Shown here: positions 36,995-45,420 of the stretch, piece by piece
How the letters are laid out: each line of letters starts with the position of its first letter
Numbering within the stretch: position 1 is the stretch's first letter
Source: JBDSZL01 sp039925145
Lineage (GTDB): Bacteria; Acidobacteriota; Vicinamibacteria; Vicinamibacterales; SCN-69-37
NCBI GenBank assembly: GCA_039925145.1
Contig: JBDSZL010000005.1
Location: 1 to 64,000 of the forward strand
Length of the DNA: 64,000 nucleotides
Reading direction: 5' to 3'
Position numbers and translations under genes: made by a program
The notes under the pieces: model-generated
What the model was told of the DNA's origin: nothing
What the model saw: the letters and a program-made list of their open reading frames with translations, nothing else
Databases searched by the model: none

Positions 36995-37510
36995 CTAGAA
37001 CTCCACTTCGAGCCGCGCACGGCTGATGAGCCCGAGCGGCACGCGATGAGTCCGTCGCCCTTCGGCCATCAGGACCTCACCATCTTCGACACCCGCCAAC
37101 CGACCCGCAAAATGCGACTGGCCGTTCACCGGCTCGCGCGTCGTAATCTTCGCCAGCCGTCCGACGAACCGCCGGTAGTCGGCCTCGCCCCGCAAGGGCC
37201 GATCTAATCCCGGCGACGACACCTCGAGAGTGAACGTCTGGTCGATGCCGGCCGAGAGCTCTTCTTCCACATCGAGCAGCGCGCTGAGATCCTGGCTGAC
37301 GTGCTGGCAATCTCCGATGCCGACCGGTTCCTCGGCCACTGGTCCGGCCGCGCCGTCACTCGGCGCCGGGCGATCGATGACCACCCGCAGGACCCAGCCG
37401 ATTGACTCCCGGCGCAGCTGCACGTCGAAGATGGTCAGCCCATAGCTGCCAGCCACGCGCGTCGCGGCGTCTCGCAACCGCTCGATAGCGTCGTGTCGAG
37501 TCGATGGCAC
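36995..37510 (-). CDS. rimP: Ribosome maturation factor RimP
   Basis: A 171-residue protein with the two RimP domains: LTIFDVQLRRESIGWVLRVVID and CQHVSQDLSALLDVEEE, then FTLEVSSPGLDRPLR. It assists 30S assembly. A 21-residue insert rich in Pro, Ala and Gly (around DRPAPSDGAAGPVAEE) interrupts domain I. First gene of the translation operon; an intrinsic terminator for rimO lies upstream. Confidence 0.94.
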   Translation of the reverse strand: MPSTRHDAIERLRDAATRVAGSYGLTIFDVQLRRESIGWVLRVVIDRPAPSDGAAGPVAEEPVGIGDCQHVSQDLSALLDVEEELSAGIDQTFTLEVSSPGLDRPLRGEADYRRFVGRLAKITTREPVNGQSHFAGRLAGVEDGEVLMAEGRRTHRVPLGLISRARLEVEF

Positions 37511-37575
37511 TTGGGGCCGGTCTCCGCAGGCTGGCAGTCGCCCTTCTGGGCAGTCAGTCTCAGCGGGGTCGCCCT

Positions 37576-37605
37576 AAAACAAAAATAGTGGGCACGGGCC
37601 CACTA
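37576..37605 (-). terminator. Rho-independent terminator after rimO
   Basis: TAGTGGGC (37586-37593) pairs with GCCCACTA (37598-37605) around a 4-base loop. On the minus strand it is followed by TTTTTGTTTT (37585-37576). It separates rimO from the rimP operon, whose own promoter must lie in 37511-37575, where I see no clear hexamers. Confidence 0.85.
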
Positions 37606-37650
37606 CAAGGCTTTCCCGCTAAGACCACTCCAAAGTATAGCAAGATGGGC

Positions 37651-39051
37651 TTAGTCGAGCAACGGCGACGCGATGAGATCGTAGCCGCGCGCCCCGACGA
37701 TGCGCGATTCGACGATCGTCCCCGCGACGAGCATGGCCGGATCGCACTCCGAGAAGATCACCTGCGAGTCGATATCGGGCGCCTGCCCTTCGAGCCGCCC
37801 GGTCATGACGAGCCCGGATTCCGGCGAGGGGCCATCGACCATCACCGACAGGGTGCGCCCGACCTGCGCCTTCCGATGCCGGGTCACGATTCCCTTCTGC
37901 AGCCGCATGATCCGATCGCGCCGTTTCCGCTTCACCCCCGCGGGTACATCGTCGTCGAGCGCGAAGGCGCGCGTGTCTTCTTCGTGCGAGTAGGTGAAGA
38001 CGCCCACATGGTCGAATGCGGATGCCTCCACGAAGTCCGCCAGCGCGTCGACATCGGCCTCCGTCTCACCGGGAAAGCCGACGATGAATGTCGTGCGGAG
38101 TGTCACATCCGGAATCCGCGTGCGGATGCGATCGAGCAGCGCGTCGTACGTCCTGCGCGTGCCGGGCCGGCGCATGCGCTTGAGCACCCCATCGGCGGCA
38201 TGTTGCAGCGGCAGGTCGATGTAGTTGCACACGTGCTCGCATTCGGCGATCGCCGCGAGCACGTCGTCGGTGATCGTGGTTGGATAGAGATACAGCAGGC
38301 GGATCCACTCGAGGCCAGCCACGCGGTTGAGGCGCCGCAACAGGCGCGGCAGCGCACCCCGCTCGCCCCGATCGATGCCAAAGAACGACGTGTCCTGCGA
38401 AATCAGCAGCAGCTCCCGGGCGCCGCCTGCCGCGAGCGTTTCCGCTTCGCGCACGATGGAGTCTTCCGTGCGGCTGCGGTAGCTGCCGCGCAGCGTCGGG
38501 ATGATACAGAAGGCGCAGGTGTAGTCGCAGCCCTCCGCAATCTTCACGTACGCGTAGTGCCGTGGCGTGGTCAGCAGGCGCGGTGTCGAGGCGTCGTAGA
38601 GGTAGGTCGGCGCGGCGTGCGGCGGTGGCGCGACCGGTGTGCCGATCAACTCGGCGGCCGTGTAGAGGCGTAGCGGAGCGGGGCCACCGAGTGGCGACCG
38701 TGCGACCGATCCGCCGAGCGCTGCCACAATCTCGGGCACGTCGCCCGTGCCGAGCACGACGTCGATTTCTGGAATCTCCGTCTTGAGCTGATCGCGGTAC
38801 CGTTCGGCCAGGCAACCGGTGACGATGAGCGTCTTGCAGCCGCCGTCGCGTTTGAGGCGCGCCATCTCGAGGATGGCGTCTACCGATTCTTCCTTCGCGC
38901 GGTCGATGAACGCGCAGGTGTTCACGACGATGGCATCGGCCGACTCCGCGTCAGTCGTGATTTCGTGCCCGGCGTCGCGGGCCATGCCGAGCATGACCTC
39001 CCCGTCGACGAGGTTCTTGGGGCAACCGAGGGAAACGAAGCCGATTTTCAT
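37651..39051 (-). CDS. rimO: Ribosomal protein S12 methylthiotransferase
   Basis: A 466-residue radical-SAM enzyme that adds a methylthio group to an Asp of S12. It has the N-terminal auxiliary cluster cysteines C10, C46 and C80, the radical-SAM motif CDYTCAFC (C175, C179, C182) and a C-terminal TRAM domain. CPKNLVDGEVMLG is typical of RimO rather than MiaB. ATG 39051 is used; the extension to 39120 is not family-like. A terminator follows at 37576-37605. Confidence 0.94.
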   Translation of the reverse strand: MKIGFVSLGCPKNLVDGEVMLGMARDAGHEITTDAESADAIVVNTCAFIDRAKEESVDAILEMARLKRDGGCKTLIVTGCLAERYRDQLKTEIPEIDVVLGTGDVPEIVAALGGSVARSPLGGPAPLRLYTAAELIGTPVAPPPHAAPTYLYDASTPRLLTTPRHYAYVKIAEGCDYTCAFCIIPTLRGSYRSRTEDSIVREAETLAAGGARELLLISQDTSFFGIDRGERGALPRLLRRLNRVAGLEWIRLLYLYPTTITDDVLAAIAECEHVCNYIDLPLQHAADGVLKRMRRPGTRRTYDALLDRIRTRIPDVTLRTTFIVGFPGETEADVDALADFVEASAFDHVGVFTYSHEEDTRAFALDDDVPAGVKRKRRDRIMRLQKGIVTRHRKAQVGRTLSVMVDGPSPESGLVMTGRLEGQAPDIDSQVIFSECDPAMLVAGTIVESRIVGARGYDLIASPLLD

Positions 39052-39170
39052 TGAAGGGTGCAGCCGACCCGTGGGATCCGGTGGCCCCCACGGGCGATAG
39101 CCAATCCGCCATTCTCTCACAGCCGGGTGTGCCCCGGCCTCCAGGACCGGACTGTCACGTCATGACGCGG

Positions 39171-40514
39171 TCAGACGCCCAGTTGTTGCAGCGCCCGCCA
39201 GCAGACCGCGTGGAGAGACCGGAGTGACTGAATGCCCTCGATTCCGAGAAGCTCGGCCGCCGCATCGTGCTCGGCCCTGCAGAGCAGGTCATCAGCTTCC
39301 CTGACGAGTGCTTGTGCCTCCGGCAGCGACGGACCTTCGTCGATCCGGCGCCGAATCGTGGCCAGCTTATCCAGTTCGAGTGCGAGCAGCCGACGCCGCG
39401 CCTTGCGGCGTTCCCCCTGCCGGAAGCGCACCACGAACTGACTCACGGCCACCACGGTTCCGACGATCCACGCGAGGAATGTGCAGCGGCCGATCCAGTC
39501 GGACGTCACCAGGTCGTTCCGGCGGTAGTACAGCTCGGCGGCGGGATGCAGCCGCAGCTCGCCGACCTTGCGTCCCGTCTCCTCAGTCAGCGGATATTGG
39601 AGGTCGCGTGCAAAGCGGGGATCGTAAACGACACGCAGGATGTCGCGCACGACGCGGCCCGGGAGGTCGCCACGCGCCACGAGCAGGGACGACACGGCGA
39701 TCGTGGGCACGGGCTCGGGAGGAATTTGGCGCTTGGGCCCGTACACCCCAGCAGGGATGAAGTCTGGCTCGGTGCCCGGAAGCGCCTGCGCCAGCGCGAC
39801 GTGGTCGCGAATTGGCACCAGACGATAATTGCCGTCGTTCAGCACGGTCTGGATGAGATCCGAGCGGAGCGATTGCGTCCGCGTGGCCGCCAACATGTGC
39901 CCCGCCTCGAAATCCCGTAAGACGCCGGCAGATGTCGGGCGGACGATGGAGACTCCCGTTTCGGATGCGCCACCGCCCGGGGGCGTGAGGCCGTAGTACT
40001 CCAGCACCCGCTCCCCGAGCGTCGACGCCTGATCCGTTTCTCTCACACCGGGATTGACCGGGCCGGCCAGTTCACGGACGTCGTGCACCGCGCTGTCGTT
40101 GGGCACAATGACCTGGAGATACTGGCGGCCCACCCTGGCCAGCCCGTACAACCCATTGGCCCTGGTTGCCTCGTCCGACGAGCTGTCGACAGTAGCCAGA
40201 TGAATGCCCCGGTCGCGATCGAGCAGCGCGTTGACGTTCTCGGGGACACCGGCGGTCGTCACCAGCTCGAGCTCGTATCCTGCCGTGGCCTCGAGGTGCT
40301 GGTTCAGCACGACTCCCATGTGGTAGTACGAGCCCGTGGGAGCACCGAGCGCAATCCGATATGTGCGTCCCCGGCCGCCAGAAAACCACTCGGCGATTGA
40401 ATCGCGGATCTCGAAGGAGACGCCTGGAGCGAGGAACTGCAGAACGGCCGCAATCGAGAGAATGCTCGCCGTGCACACGGCCACCACAATACCGACTTGC
40501 CGCCACCGAGCCAT
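39171..40514 (-). CDS. TAXI-family TRAP solute-binding protein with two membrane anchors
   Basis: A 447-residue protein. After an N-terminal membrane segment (about 7-29) comes a TAXI-type binding domain (ALGAPTGSYYHMGVVLNQHLE, about 56-350). A second hydrophobic segment (about 357-379) and a basic, helical cytoplasmic tail (about 380-447) follow. Ordinary TAXI proteins are about 320 residues and end after the binding domain. No TRAP permease (DctQM-type) is nearby. It may serve as an orphan sensor or bind substrate for a distant permease. The long upstream frame to 40832 runs into asnS and is not used. Confidence 0.78.
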   Translation of the reverse strand: MARWRQVGIVVAVCTASILSIAAVLQFLAPGVSFEIRDSIAEWFSGGRGRTYRIALGAPTGSYYHMGVVLNQHLEATAGYELELVTTAGVPENVNALLDRDRGIHLATVDSSSDEATRANGLYGLARVGRQYLQVIVPNDSAVHDVRELAGPVNPGVRETDQASTLGERVLEYYGLTPPGGGASETGVSIVRPTSAGVLRDFEAGHMLAATRTQSLRSDLIQTVLNDGNYRLVPIRDHVALAQALPGTEPDFIPAGVYGPKRQIPPEPVPTIAVSSLLVARGDLPGRVVRDILRVVYDPRFARDLQYPLTEETGRKVGELRLHPAAELYYRRNDLVTSDWIGRCTFLAWIVGTVVAVSQFVVRFRQGERRKARRRLLALELDKLATIRRRIDEGPSLPEAQALVREADDLLCRAEHDAAAELLGIEGIQSLRSLHAVCWRALQQLGV

Positions 40515-40590
40515 GTGCGCGGATTGTAGCTCACGCTGCACACACGCAGCGCCGGTCTGGCGTGCTGATATGCACGACTGACGGTCGACG

Positions 40591-41883
40591 TCAGGGCGTG
40601 AGCCGGTACAGCATCCGTGGATAGGGAATCGCCTCGCGTAGATGTTCGAGCCCACAGATCCACGACACGACCCGTTCGATGCCCATGCCGAAGCCACCAT
40701 GCGGCACGCTGCCATAGCGCCGCAAATCGAGGTACCACTCGAAGGCTTCACGCGGCAGTTTGTGTTCGTCGATCCGGCGGAGCAGTAGGTCGTAGTCGTC
40801 GATCCGCTGTCCGCCGCCGATGATCTCGCCATACCCTTCGGGCGCGAGCACGTCTACTGACAGCGACACTTCAGGCCGCTCCGGGTGCGGTTTGAAATAG
40901 AACGCTTTGATCGCGGACGGGTAGCCGGTCACGGCCACCGGCCCGTCGAACATCTCCGAAATCGCGGTCTCGTCCGGACTGCCGAAGTCTCCGCCCCACT
41001 CGAAGGGCAATCCCTTCTCCTTCAGTCGCGCCGCCGCGTCGTCGTAGGTGATGCGCGCAAACGGCGCCTTCACGCGCTCGAGCGTGGCGGTCTGCCGCTC
41101 GAGTACTTTCAACTCGCTGGCGCGGCGATCGAGCACGCGTGCAATGACCGCAACGACGAGGCCCTCGGCGAGCGCCACGATGTCGTCGAGATCGGCGTAC
41201 GCCATCTCTGGTTCGACCATCCAGAACTCGGTCAGATGGCGGCGGGTCTTCGACTTCTCGGCACGGAAGGTCGGCCCAAAGCAGTAGACACGCCCGAGCG
41301 CCATCGCGTTGGCCTCGTTGTAGAGCTGGCCGCTCTGCGTGAGGTAGGCGGTGTTGTCTTCGAAGTACTGGACCGGGAACAGGGTCGTCGTGCCCTCGCA
41401 CGCAGCCGGCGTGAAGATCGGCGTGTCGGCGAGCACGAACCCTCGGCTGTTGAAGTAGTCGCGGACGGCATCAATCACCTCGTGCCGCACGCGGAGAATC
41501 GCCTGCTGCCGCGCCGACCTGATCCAGAGGTGGCGGCGATCCATCAGGAAGTCGACGCCATGCTCCTTCGGCGTGATGGGATAGTCGTGCGCTTCGCTCA
41601 CGACATCGAGACCGGTCACGTCCACTTCGTAGCCGCTGGGCGCGCGCGCGTCAGTCCGCGCGACGCCATGGACCACGATGGCGCTCTCCTGCGACAGATG
41701 ACCGGCGCGGGCGAAGGCCTCGTCGCCGACCGCGGCCTTGGACATCACGGCCTGGATGAAGCCGCTGCCATCGCGAATCTGAAGAAAGTGAATCTTGCCG
41801 CTCGACCGTCGGTTCACCAGCCAACCATGAATGGCCACTGGCTCTCCCTCGTGCTTCGCGATGTCTTCGATGTAGATGCGCAT
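40591..41883 (-). CDS. asnS: Asparaginyl-tRNA synthetase
   Basis: A 430-residue class IIb synthetase: an N-terminal OB fold (GWLVNRRSSGKIHFLQIRDG), motif 2 (FGPTFRAEKSKTRRHLTEFWMVEPE) and motif 3 (GGFGMGIERVVSWICG), ending PRMLYRLTP. WMVEPEMAYADLDD favours Asn over Asp specificity. ATG 41883 is used; the 9 residues before it are a read-through of the repeat array. The leader on the mRNA is a G-rich heptamer array ending 8 bases before the start, and its last GGGAAG may double as the ribosome site. Confidence 0.93.
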   Translation of the reverse strand: MRIYIEDIAKHEGEPVAIHGWLVNRRSSGKIHFLQIRDGSGFIQAVMSKAAVGDEAFARAGHLSQESAIVVHGVARTDARAPSGYEVDVTGLDVVSEAHDYPITPKEHGVDFLMDRRHLWIRSARQQAILRVRHEVIDAVRDYFNSRGFVLADTPIFTPAACEGTTTLFPVQYFEDNTAYLTQSGQLYNEANAMALGRVYCFGPTFRAEKSKTRRHLTEFWMVEPEMAYADLDDIVALAEGLVVAVIARVLDRRASELKVLERQTATLERVKAPFARITYDDAAARLKEKGLPFEWGGDFGSPDETAISEMFDGPVAVTGYPSAIKAFYFKPHPERPEVSLSVDVLAPEGYGEIIGGGQRIDDYDLLLRRIDEHKLPREAFEWYLDLRRYGSVPHGGFGMGIERVVSWICGLEHLREAIPYPRMLYRLTP

Positions 41884-41891
41884 AAACGCTT

Positions 41892-41947
41892 CCCAAGCCC
41901 CAAGCCCCAAGCCTCGAGCCCCAAGCCCCGAGCCGCGAGCCCCGAGC
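41892..41947. repeat. Heptamer array A (8 units)
   Basis: Eight perfectly phased 7-mers of the form CCCAAGC/CCCGAGC fill 56 of the 66 bases between the sugar isomerase stop and the asnS start. On the transcribed strand they read GGGGCTY repeats, ideal for a G-quadruplex. Confidence 0.92.
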
Positions 41948-41949
41948 CC

Positions 41950-42822
41950 CTACCCGTCCTCGCCGAACGTGAACGGTCGCGCGAGATCGTCAAGTATCGC
42001 CTGAATCTTCTGGCGAGCTGTGGTCGCGCGCGCGAGCGTCCTTTCGGCGTCGCCGTGGTCGGGCAGCTCGAACATGTACGGCCCGGTGTAACCAACTTTC
42101 GACAGCGTCATCAATGTCGCCGGCCAGTCGATCGTGCCGTCGAAGGGCATCAGATGATCGTCGGCCTTTCCTCGGTTGTCATGGATGTGCGTCGTGGAGA
42201 TGTATCCCGAGAGCAGTTCGGCGGCTTCGGGCGCCCCGCCCGTCAGGTGTGCGTGGCCCGTATCCAGGCACGCGCCTGCCGGCCCCAGGTCGAGGTCGCC
42301 CTCGAGCCACTGCAACAAACCGTCGGCCGTGGCGAGCGAGTTCGGAATCAGCTCGAGCGCGAGCTGCACGCCGGCCGCGGCGCAGGCTTCGGCGATCGGC
42401 TCGAGACTGCGGCGCGCGGCACCCGGGTCGTTGTCGCGCGGCGGTACGTTCTGCGCATCTGGAATTCCGAGATGCAGCACGACTTGCGCGCAGCCTAAAT
42501 CGCCAGCCGCGCGGATGGCGGCGCGCGTCTCGTGCACCGCGTCCTCCCGCGCCGTCCCATCGGGCGACGCGTTGGAGAAGGCACGGCCCCATGTCCCCTT
42601 GATGAAGCTTTCAGAGATCGGGGCGTGCAGACTCCAGGCGCTCACATGAAGCTCGTCGAGCCACCGATGCAGATCGGCCACCCTCTGCGGGTCGTGATAG
42701 TCGAGGTGCGAGCGTGTCGCGAAGATCTCCACCAGGTCGAAGCCGCGCGCCTGGATGCGCTCGATGTGCGCGCGTTCCAGCCGCTCGCCGTGGAAGAGGT
42801 GCGTGGAGATGCCAAAACGCAT
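41950..42822 (-). CDS. Sugar phosphate isomerase/epimerase-like TIM-barrel protein
   Basis: A 290-residue xylose-isomerase-like TIM barrel of the AP endonuclease 2 superfamily. Probable metal ligands are the Glu in ALELIPNS, the Asp in CLDTGHAHL, the His in HIHDNRG and a late Glu in MFELPD. No signal peptide. The substrate cannot be deduced. It lies downstream of the AmgK-like gene (43 bp gap) and upstream of asnS. Its stop codon abuts heptamer array A. Confidence 0.82.
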   Translation of the reverse strand: MRFGISTHLFHGERLERAHIERIQARGFDLVEIFATRSHLDYHDPQRVADLHRWLDELHVSAWSLHAPISESFIKGTWGRAFSNASPDGTAREDAVHETRAAIRAAGDLGCAQVVLHLGIPDAQNVPPRDNDPGAARRSLEPIAEACAAAGVQLALELIPNSLATADGLLQWLEGDLDLGPAGACLDTGHAHLTGGAPEAAELLSGYISTTHIHDNRGKADDHLMPFDGTIDWPATLMTLSKVGYTGPYMFELPDHGDAERTLARATTARQKIQAILDDLARPFTFGEDG

Positions 42823-42866
42823 AAGGGGCCACCGAATCGCCCTGCCGAACGCCGCAGGCTCCGCGA

Positions 42867-43871
42867 TCAGCGAAGCTCGGGCACGAGGCTCGCGAGCTCC
42901 GCGCCGACGGCCGCGAATCGAGGGTTTCTCGACAGATTGTGCCGTACGTAGCCGATCGTGCGCGGCACGTATTGACCGTACACCGGATTACCGCGGGCGG
43001 TCGCCTGATAGCCGAATGTCCCGAGCGCCTTCAGGTTCCGCTGCAGCGCCATGAGGTCGAACTGCGCCCGGAACGCGGCGGTGTCCTGGCCGATGCGGGC
43101 GGCGAACGAGTCGATGAGCTCGTCGACGAGCGGCTCTGGCAGATCCACGTACGAATCACGCAGCAGCGAGACCAGGTCGTACGTGGCCGGTCCCATCCGC
43201 GCGTCCTGGAAGTCGATGACGAACAGCTCGTCGCGGTGCACCATGAGGTTGCGGCTGTGATAGTCGCGATGGCAGAGCACCCTCGGCAGCGCCGCCACGT
43301 CGGCGGCAATTCGTCCGAGTTCCGCGCGAAGCGTCTGGCGCGTCGTCTCTGCCAGCTCGAGACCGCGATAGTTCTCCAGGAAATGTTTGACGAAAAAGTC
43401 CATTTCCCAGGTCAGTTTCCCCACGTCGAATGCCAGCCCGTAGGGCAGGTATTTGTCGTCGCGTAGGGCCTCGCCTCGCACCTGAATCGTGATGATGTGG
43501 GCCACGGCGCGCCGGTAGAGCGCATCGCGCTCGTCGGTCGTCGCGCCGCCGAGATGCGCCTGCAGCGTCGCGTCGCCCAGATCCTCGAGCGCCAGAATCC
43601 CGAGCGGCCCTGCGACACCAAGCACACGTGGGATCGGAACGGGGAGCGCGGCGAACAGCGTCGCCACGTTCATAAACGGCAGCGTGGACGCGTCGAACGG
43701 CGTCGCGTAGAGGGCGAGCACCAGCGGCGGACGGTCGGCGAGGAACACGCGGAAGTACCGCCGGTCCGACGCGTCTCCGGTGAGCGGAACGACGTGCAGT
43801 GGGGCGATGTCGAGGTCCTGCAGGTACTGGTGCAGAGCAGAGGGCAACTGAGAGTCCGACACGACGGTCAA
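42867..43871 (-). CDS. Aminoglycoside-phosphotransferase-fold sugar kinase (AmgK-like)
   Basis: A 334-residue kinase with the APH catalytic loop LCHRDYHSRNLMV and the metal-binding VIDFQDARMG. It begins with the family-typical PLTGDASDRRYFRV nucleotide-binding segment. Paired with an adjacent nucleotidyltransferase, this is the signature of AmgK-MurU, which phosphorylates recycled N-acetylmuramate at the anomeric carbon. Start is TTG 43871, or GTG 43862. The sugar specificity is inferred from the pairing. Confidence 0.83.
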   Translation of the reverse strand: MTVVSDSQLPSALHQYLQDLDIAPLHVVPLTGDASDRRYFRVFLADRPPLVLALYATPFDASTLPFMNVATLFAALPVPIPRVLGVAGPLGILALEDLGDATLQAHLGGATTDERDALYRRAVAHIITIQVRGEALRDDKYLPYGLAFDVGKLTWEMDFFVKHFLENYRGLELAETTRQTLRAELGRIAADVAALPRVLCHRDYHSRNLMVHRDELFVIDFQDARMGPATYDLVSLLRDSYVDLPEPLVDELIDSFAARIGQDTAAFRAQFDLMALQRNLKALGTFGYQATARGNPVYGQYVPRTIGYVRHNLSRNPRFAAVGAELASLVPELR

Positions 43872-43901
43872 GTGTAGGCGAGGTCGATGCCCCGGTCGAC
43901 G

Positions 43902-44846
43902 TCAGGTGCCGATCGCGAACAACGCGACGTCGCCGCGGATCTCGACGATGTCGCCGTCGGTGACGAGACTGGCGGGTACGAGCACGGAGGATTGCGCACT
44001 GAACCCGGCAGGCAGCACCACGGCGCCGGCCACGATGCAGCTGTCGAGCTGCACATCCGCTCCGACACGAGCGTCGGGCCAGACCACCGTGCGCGTGAGA
44101 CGGGCAGAGGGATCGATGGTGGGCGCCGCGATCGGCGCTGCATCCCCCCGCACGCGAAGGACGGCGTCGAGGTAGTCACGTGGCGTCCCCACGTCGAGAA
44201 ACGCTGTGTCCATCCGATATCCGCGAAGGCTCCCCGGTCGGTCTCTGAGCATCTGGCGATACAGCCCGGCCACCGTCTCTGCCGGCACGCCCTCGTCGAG
44301 CCCTTCGAACACCGACCGGTTCACAGCCTGGACACCCACGAAGTGCGAGCTCCCTTGGGCGCGGCCCCGCGTAGGGAAGCCGACCACCGCGTCGTCCCGG
44401 TCGAGCATGACGCCACCGTAATGGTCGGGCGACGGATTCGGTATGACGGCCATGGTGACCTCGGCCCCGGTCTGGACGTGTTGGGCCACGAGGCCGGCCA
44501 CGTCGACGTCGCAGAGGGTGTCGCCGTTGACAATCAGGAATGGGTCGGTCTCGAGCAGTGGCAACGCCCGGCGCGGTCCGCCCGCCGATCCCAGCAACTG
44601 GCGCTCCCACGAGTAGCGGACCCTCGCGCCAAGGTGTTGCCCGTCGGCGACGCGCGCGGTGATGCTCGCCGGCCTGTGATGGAGGTTGAGCACCAGCTGC
44701 CTGACGCCACAACGGCGGGTCAGCCACGCGACGATATGTTCGATGAGGGTGTCGCCGTCGAGCGGCATCGCCGGCTTGGCCACGAGGCGCGTGAGGGGAT
44801 CGAGCCGGCGGCCGACGCCGGCCGTGAGCACCAGGGCGTCGATCAC
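43902..44846 (-). CDS. Sugar-1-phosphate nucleotidyltransferase (MurU-like) with left-handed beta-helix tail
   Basis: A 314-residue NTP transferase: ALVLTAGVGRRLDPLTRLVAKPAMPL carries the nucleotide loop, FLIVNGDTLCDVD the metal-binding Asp. MurU is about 220 residues; here an extra hexapeptide-repeat region (about 235-300, IDPSARLTRTVVWPDARVG) follows, as in mannose-1-phosphate guanylyltransferases. The start GTG overlaps the CYTH gene stop (GTGA), whereas the frame to 44921 lies inside that gene. It probably activates the product of the kinase encoded 30 bp downstream. Confidence 0.82.
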   Translation of the reverse strand: MIDALVLTAGVGRRLDPLTRLVAKPAMPLDGDTLIEHIVAWLTRRCGVRQLVLNLHHRPASITARVADGQHLGARVRYSWERQLLGSAGGPRRALPLLETDPFLIVNGDTLCDVDVAGLVAQHVQTGAEVTMAVIPNPSPDHYGGVMLDRDDAVVGFPTRGRAQGSSHFVGVQAVNRSVFEGLDEGVPAETVAGLYRQMLRDRPGSLRGYRMDTAFLDVGTPRDYLDAVLRVRGDAAPIAAPTIDPSARLTRTVVWPDARVGADVQLDSCIVAGAVVLPAGFSAQSSVLVPASLVTDGDIVEIRGDVALFAIGT

Positions 44847-45409
44847 GGCGCCGCCGGCGTGGTGTAACTGAAGAGCATGTCCGAGGGCGGCTGCCCGTGC
44901 TCCCGGCACCAGGCGCGCCACAACGTCGGGTACGACTCGAGCCGGTAGTCCAGCGGGGTTTTGCCGAGCAGCACCGAGACGCGCGCGATGTCGTCTGGCG
45001 CCGCTTCGATTTCGATGAACACACCGGCCGGGGTGTCATCGATCATTGTGTGCGCACCGGCCACATCGAATTCTTCGCGGTACTTCTCTGATGAGAACGA
45101 GTGTTGGTAGCCGAGGGCCACGAGCGCCGCCTCGAGGATCGACGCATCGCCGACGGTGGTCTCGAGCTCTTCGCGGGATTTCACCAGTCCAGGTCGGTGT
45201 GGTCCCTTCCAGGTCACGATGCCCTGCGGGCCATCGCGACGGATGCGGAGCGTGGCGCCCTGCTGGCGCAATCGGGCGTCGTCGGTGTCGAAGAGGCGGT
45301 CTGACAGCAGACGGCGAGAGACGAGGAGGCGGCCGCCAGCGGTGGAAACCGCGTGGCGTGCCGCCTCGAGTGAGCTGAACGCGAGCTTGACTTCCTGCTC
45401 GATAGCCAA
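44843..45409 (-). CDS. CYTH-domain phosphohydrolase/cyclase
   Basis: A 188-residue single-domain CYTH protein. The diagnostic ExExK lies at E4, E6 and K8 (EQEVKL), with LRIRRDG, VTWKGP and FIEIEA as further tunnel strands. CYTH enzymes include class IV adenylate cyclases, thiamine triphosphatases and tripolyphosphatases; the sequence alone does not decide. It is 11 bp after htrA and overlaps the MurU-like gene by 4 bases. Confidence 0.86.
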   Translation of the reverse strand: MAIEQEVKLAFSSLEAARHAVSTAGGRLLVSRRLLSDRLFDTDDARLRQQGATLRIRRDGPQGIVTWKGPHRPGLVKSREELETTVGDASILEAALVALGYQHSFSSEKYREEFDVAGAHTMIDDTPAGVFIEIEAAPDDIARVSVLLGKTPLDYRLESYPTLWRAWCREHGQPPSDMLFSYTTPAAP

Positions 45410-45420
45410 CGTAACGTGTG

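Noticed and set aside
39076..39102. CCCGTGGG/CCCACGGG hairpin before rimO as a terminator
   Set aside because: No T-run on either strand and an 11-base loop; it is at most a leader hairpin.
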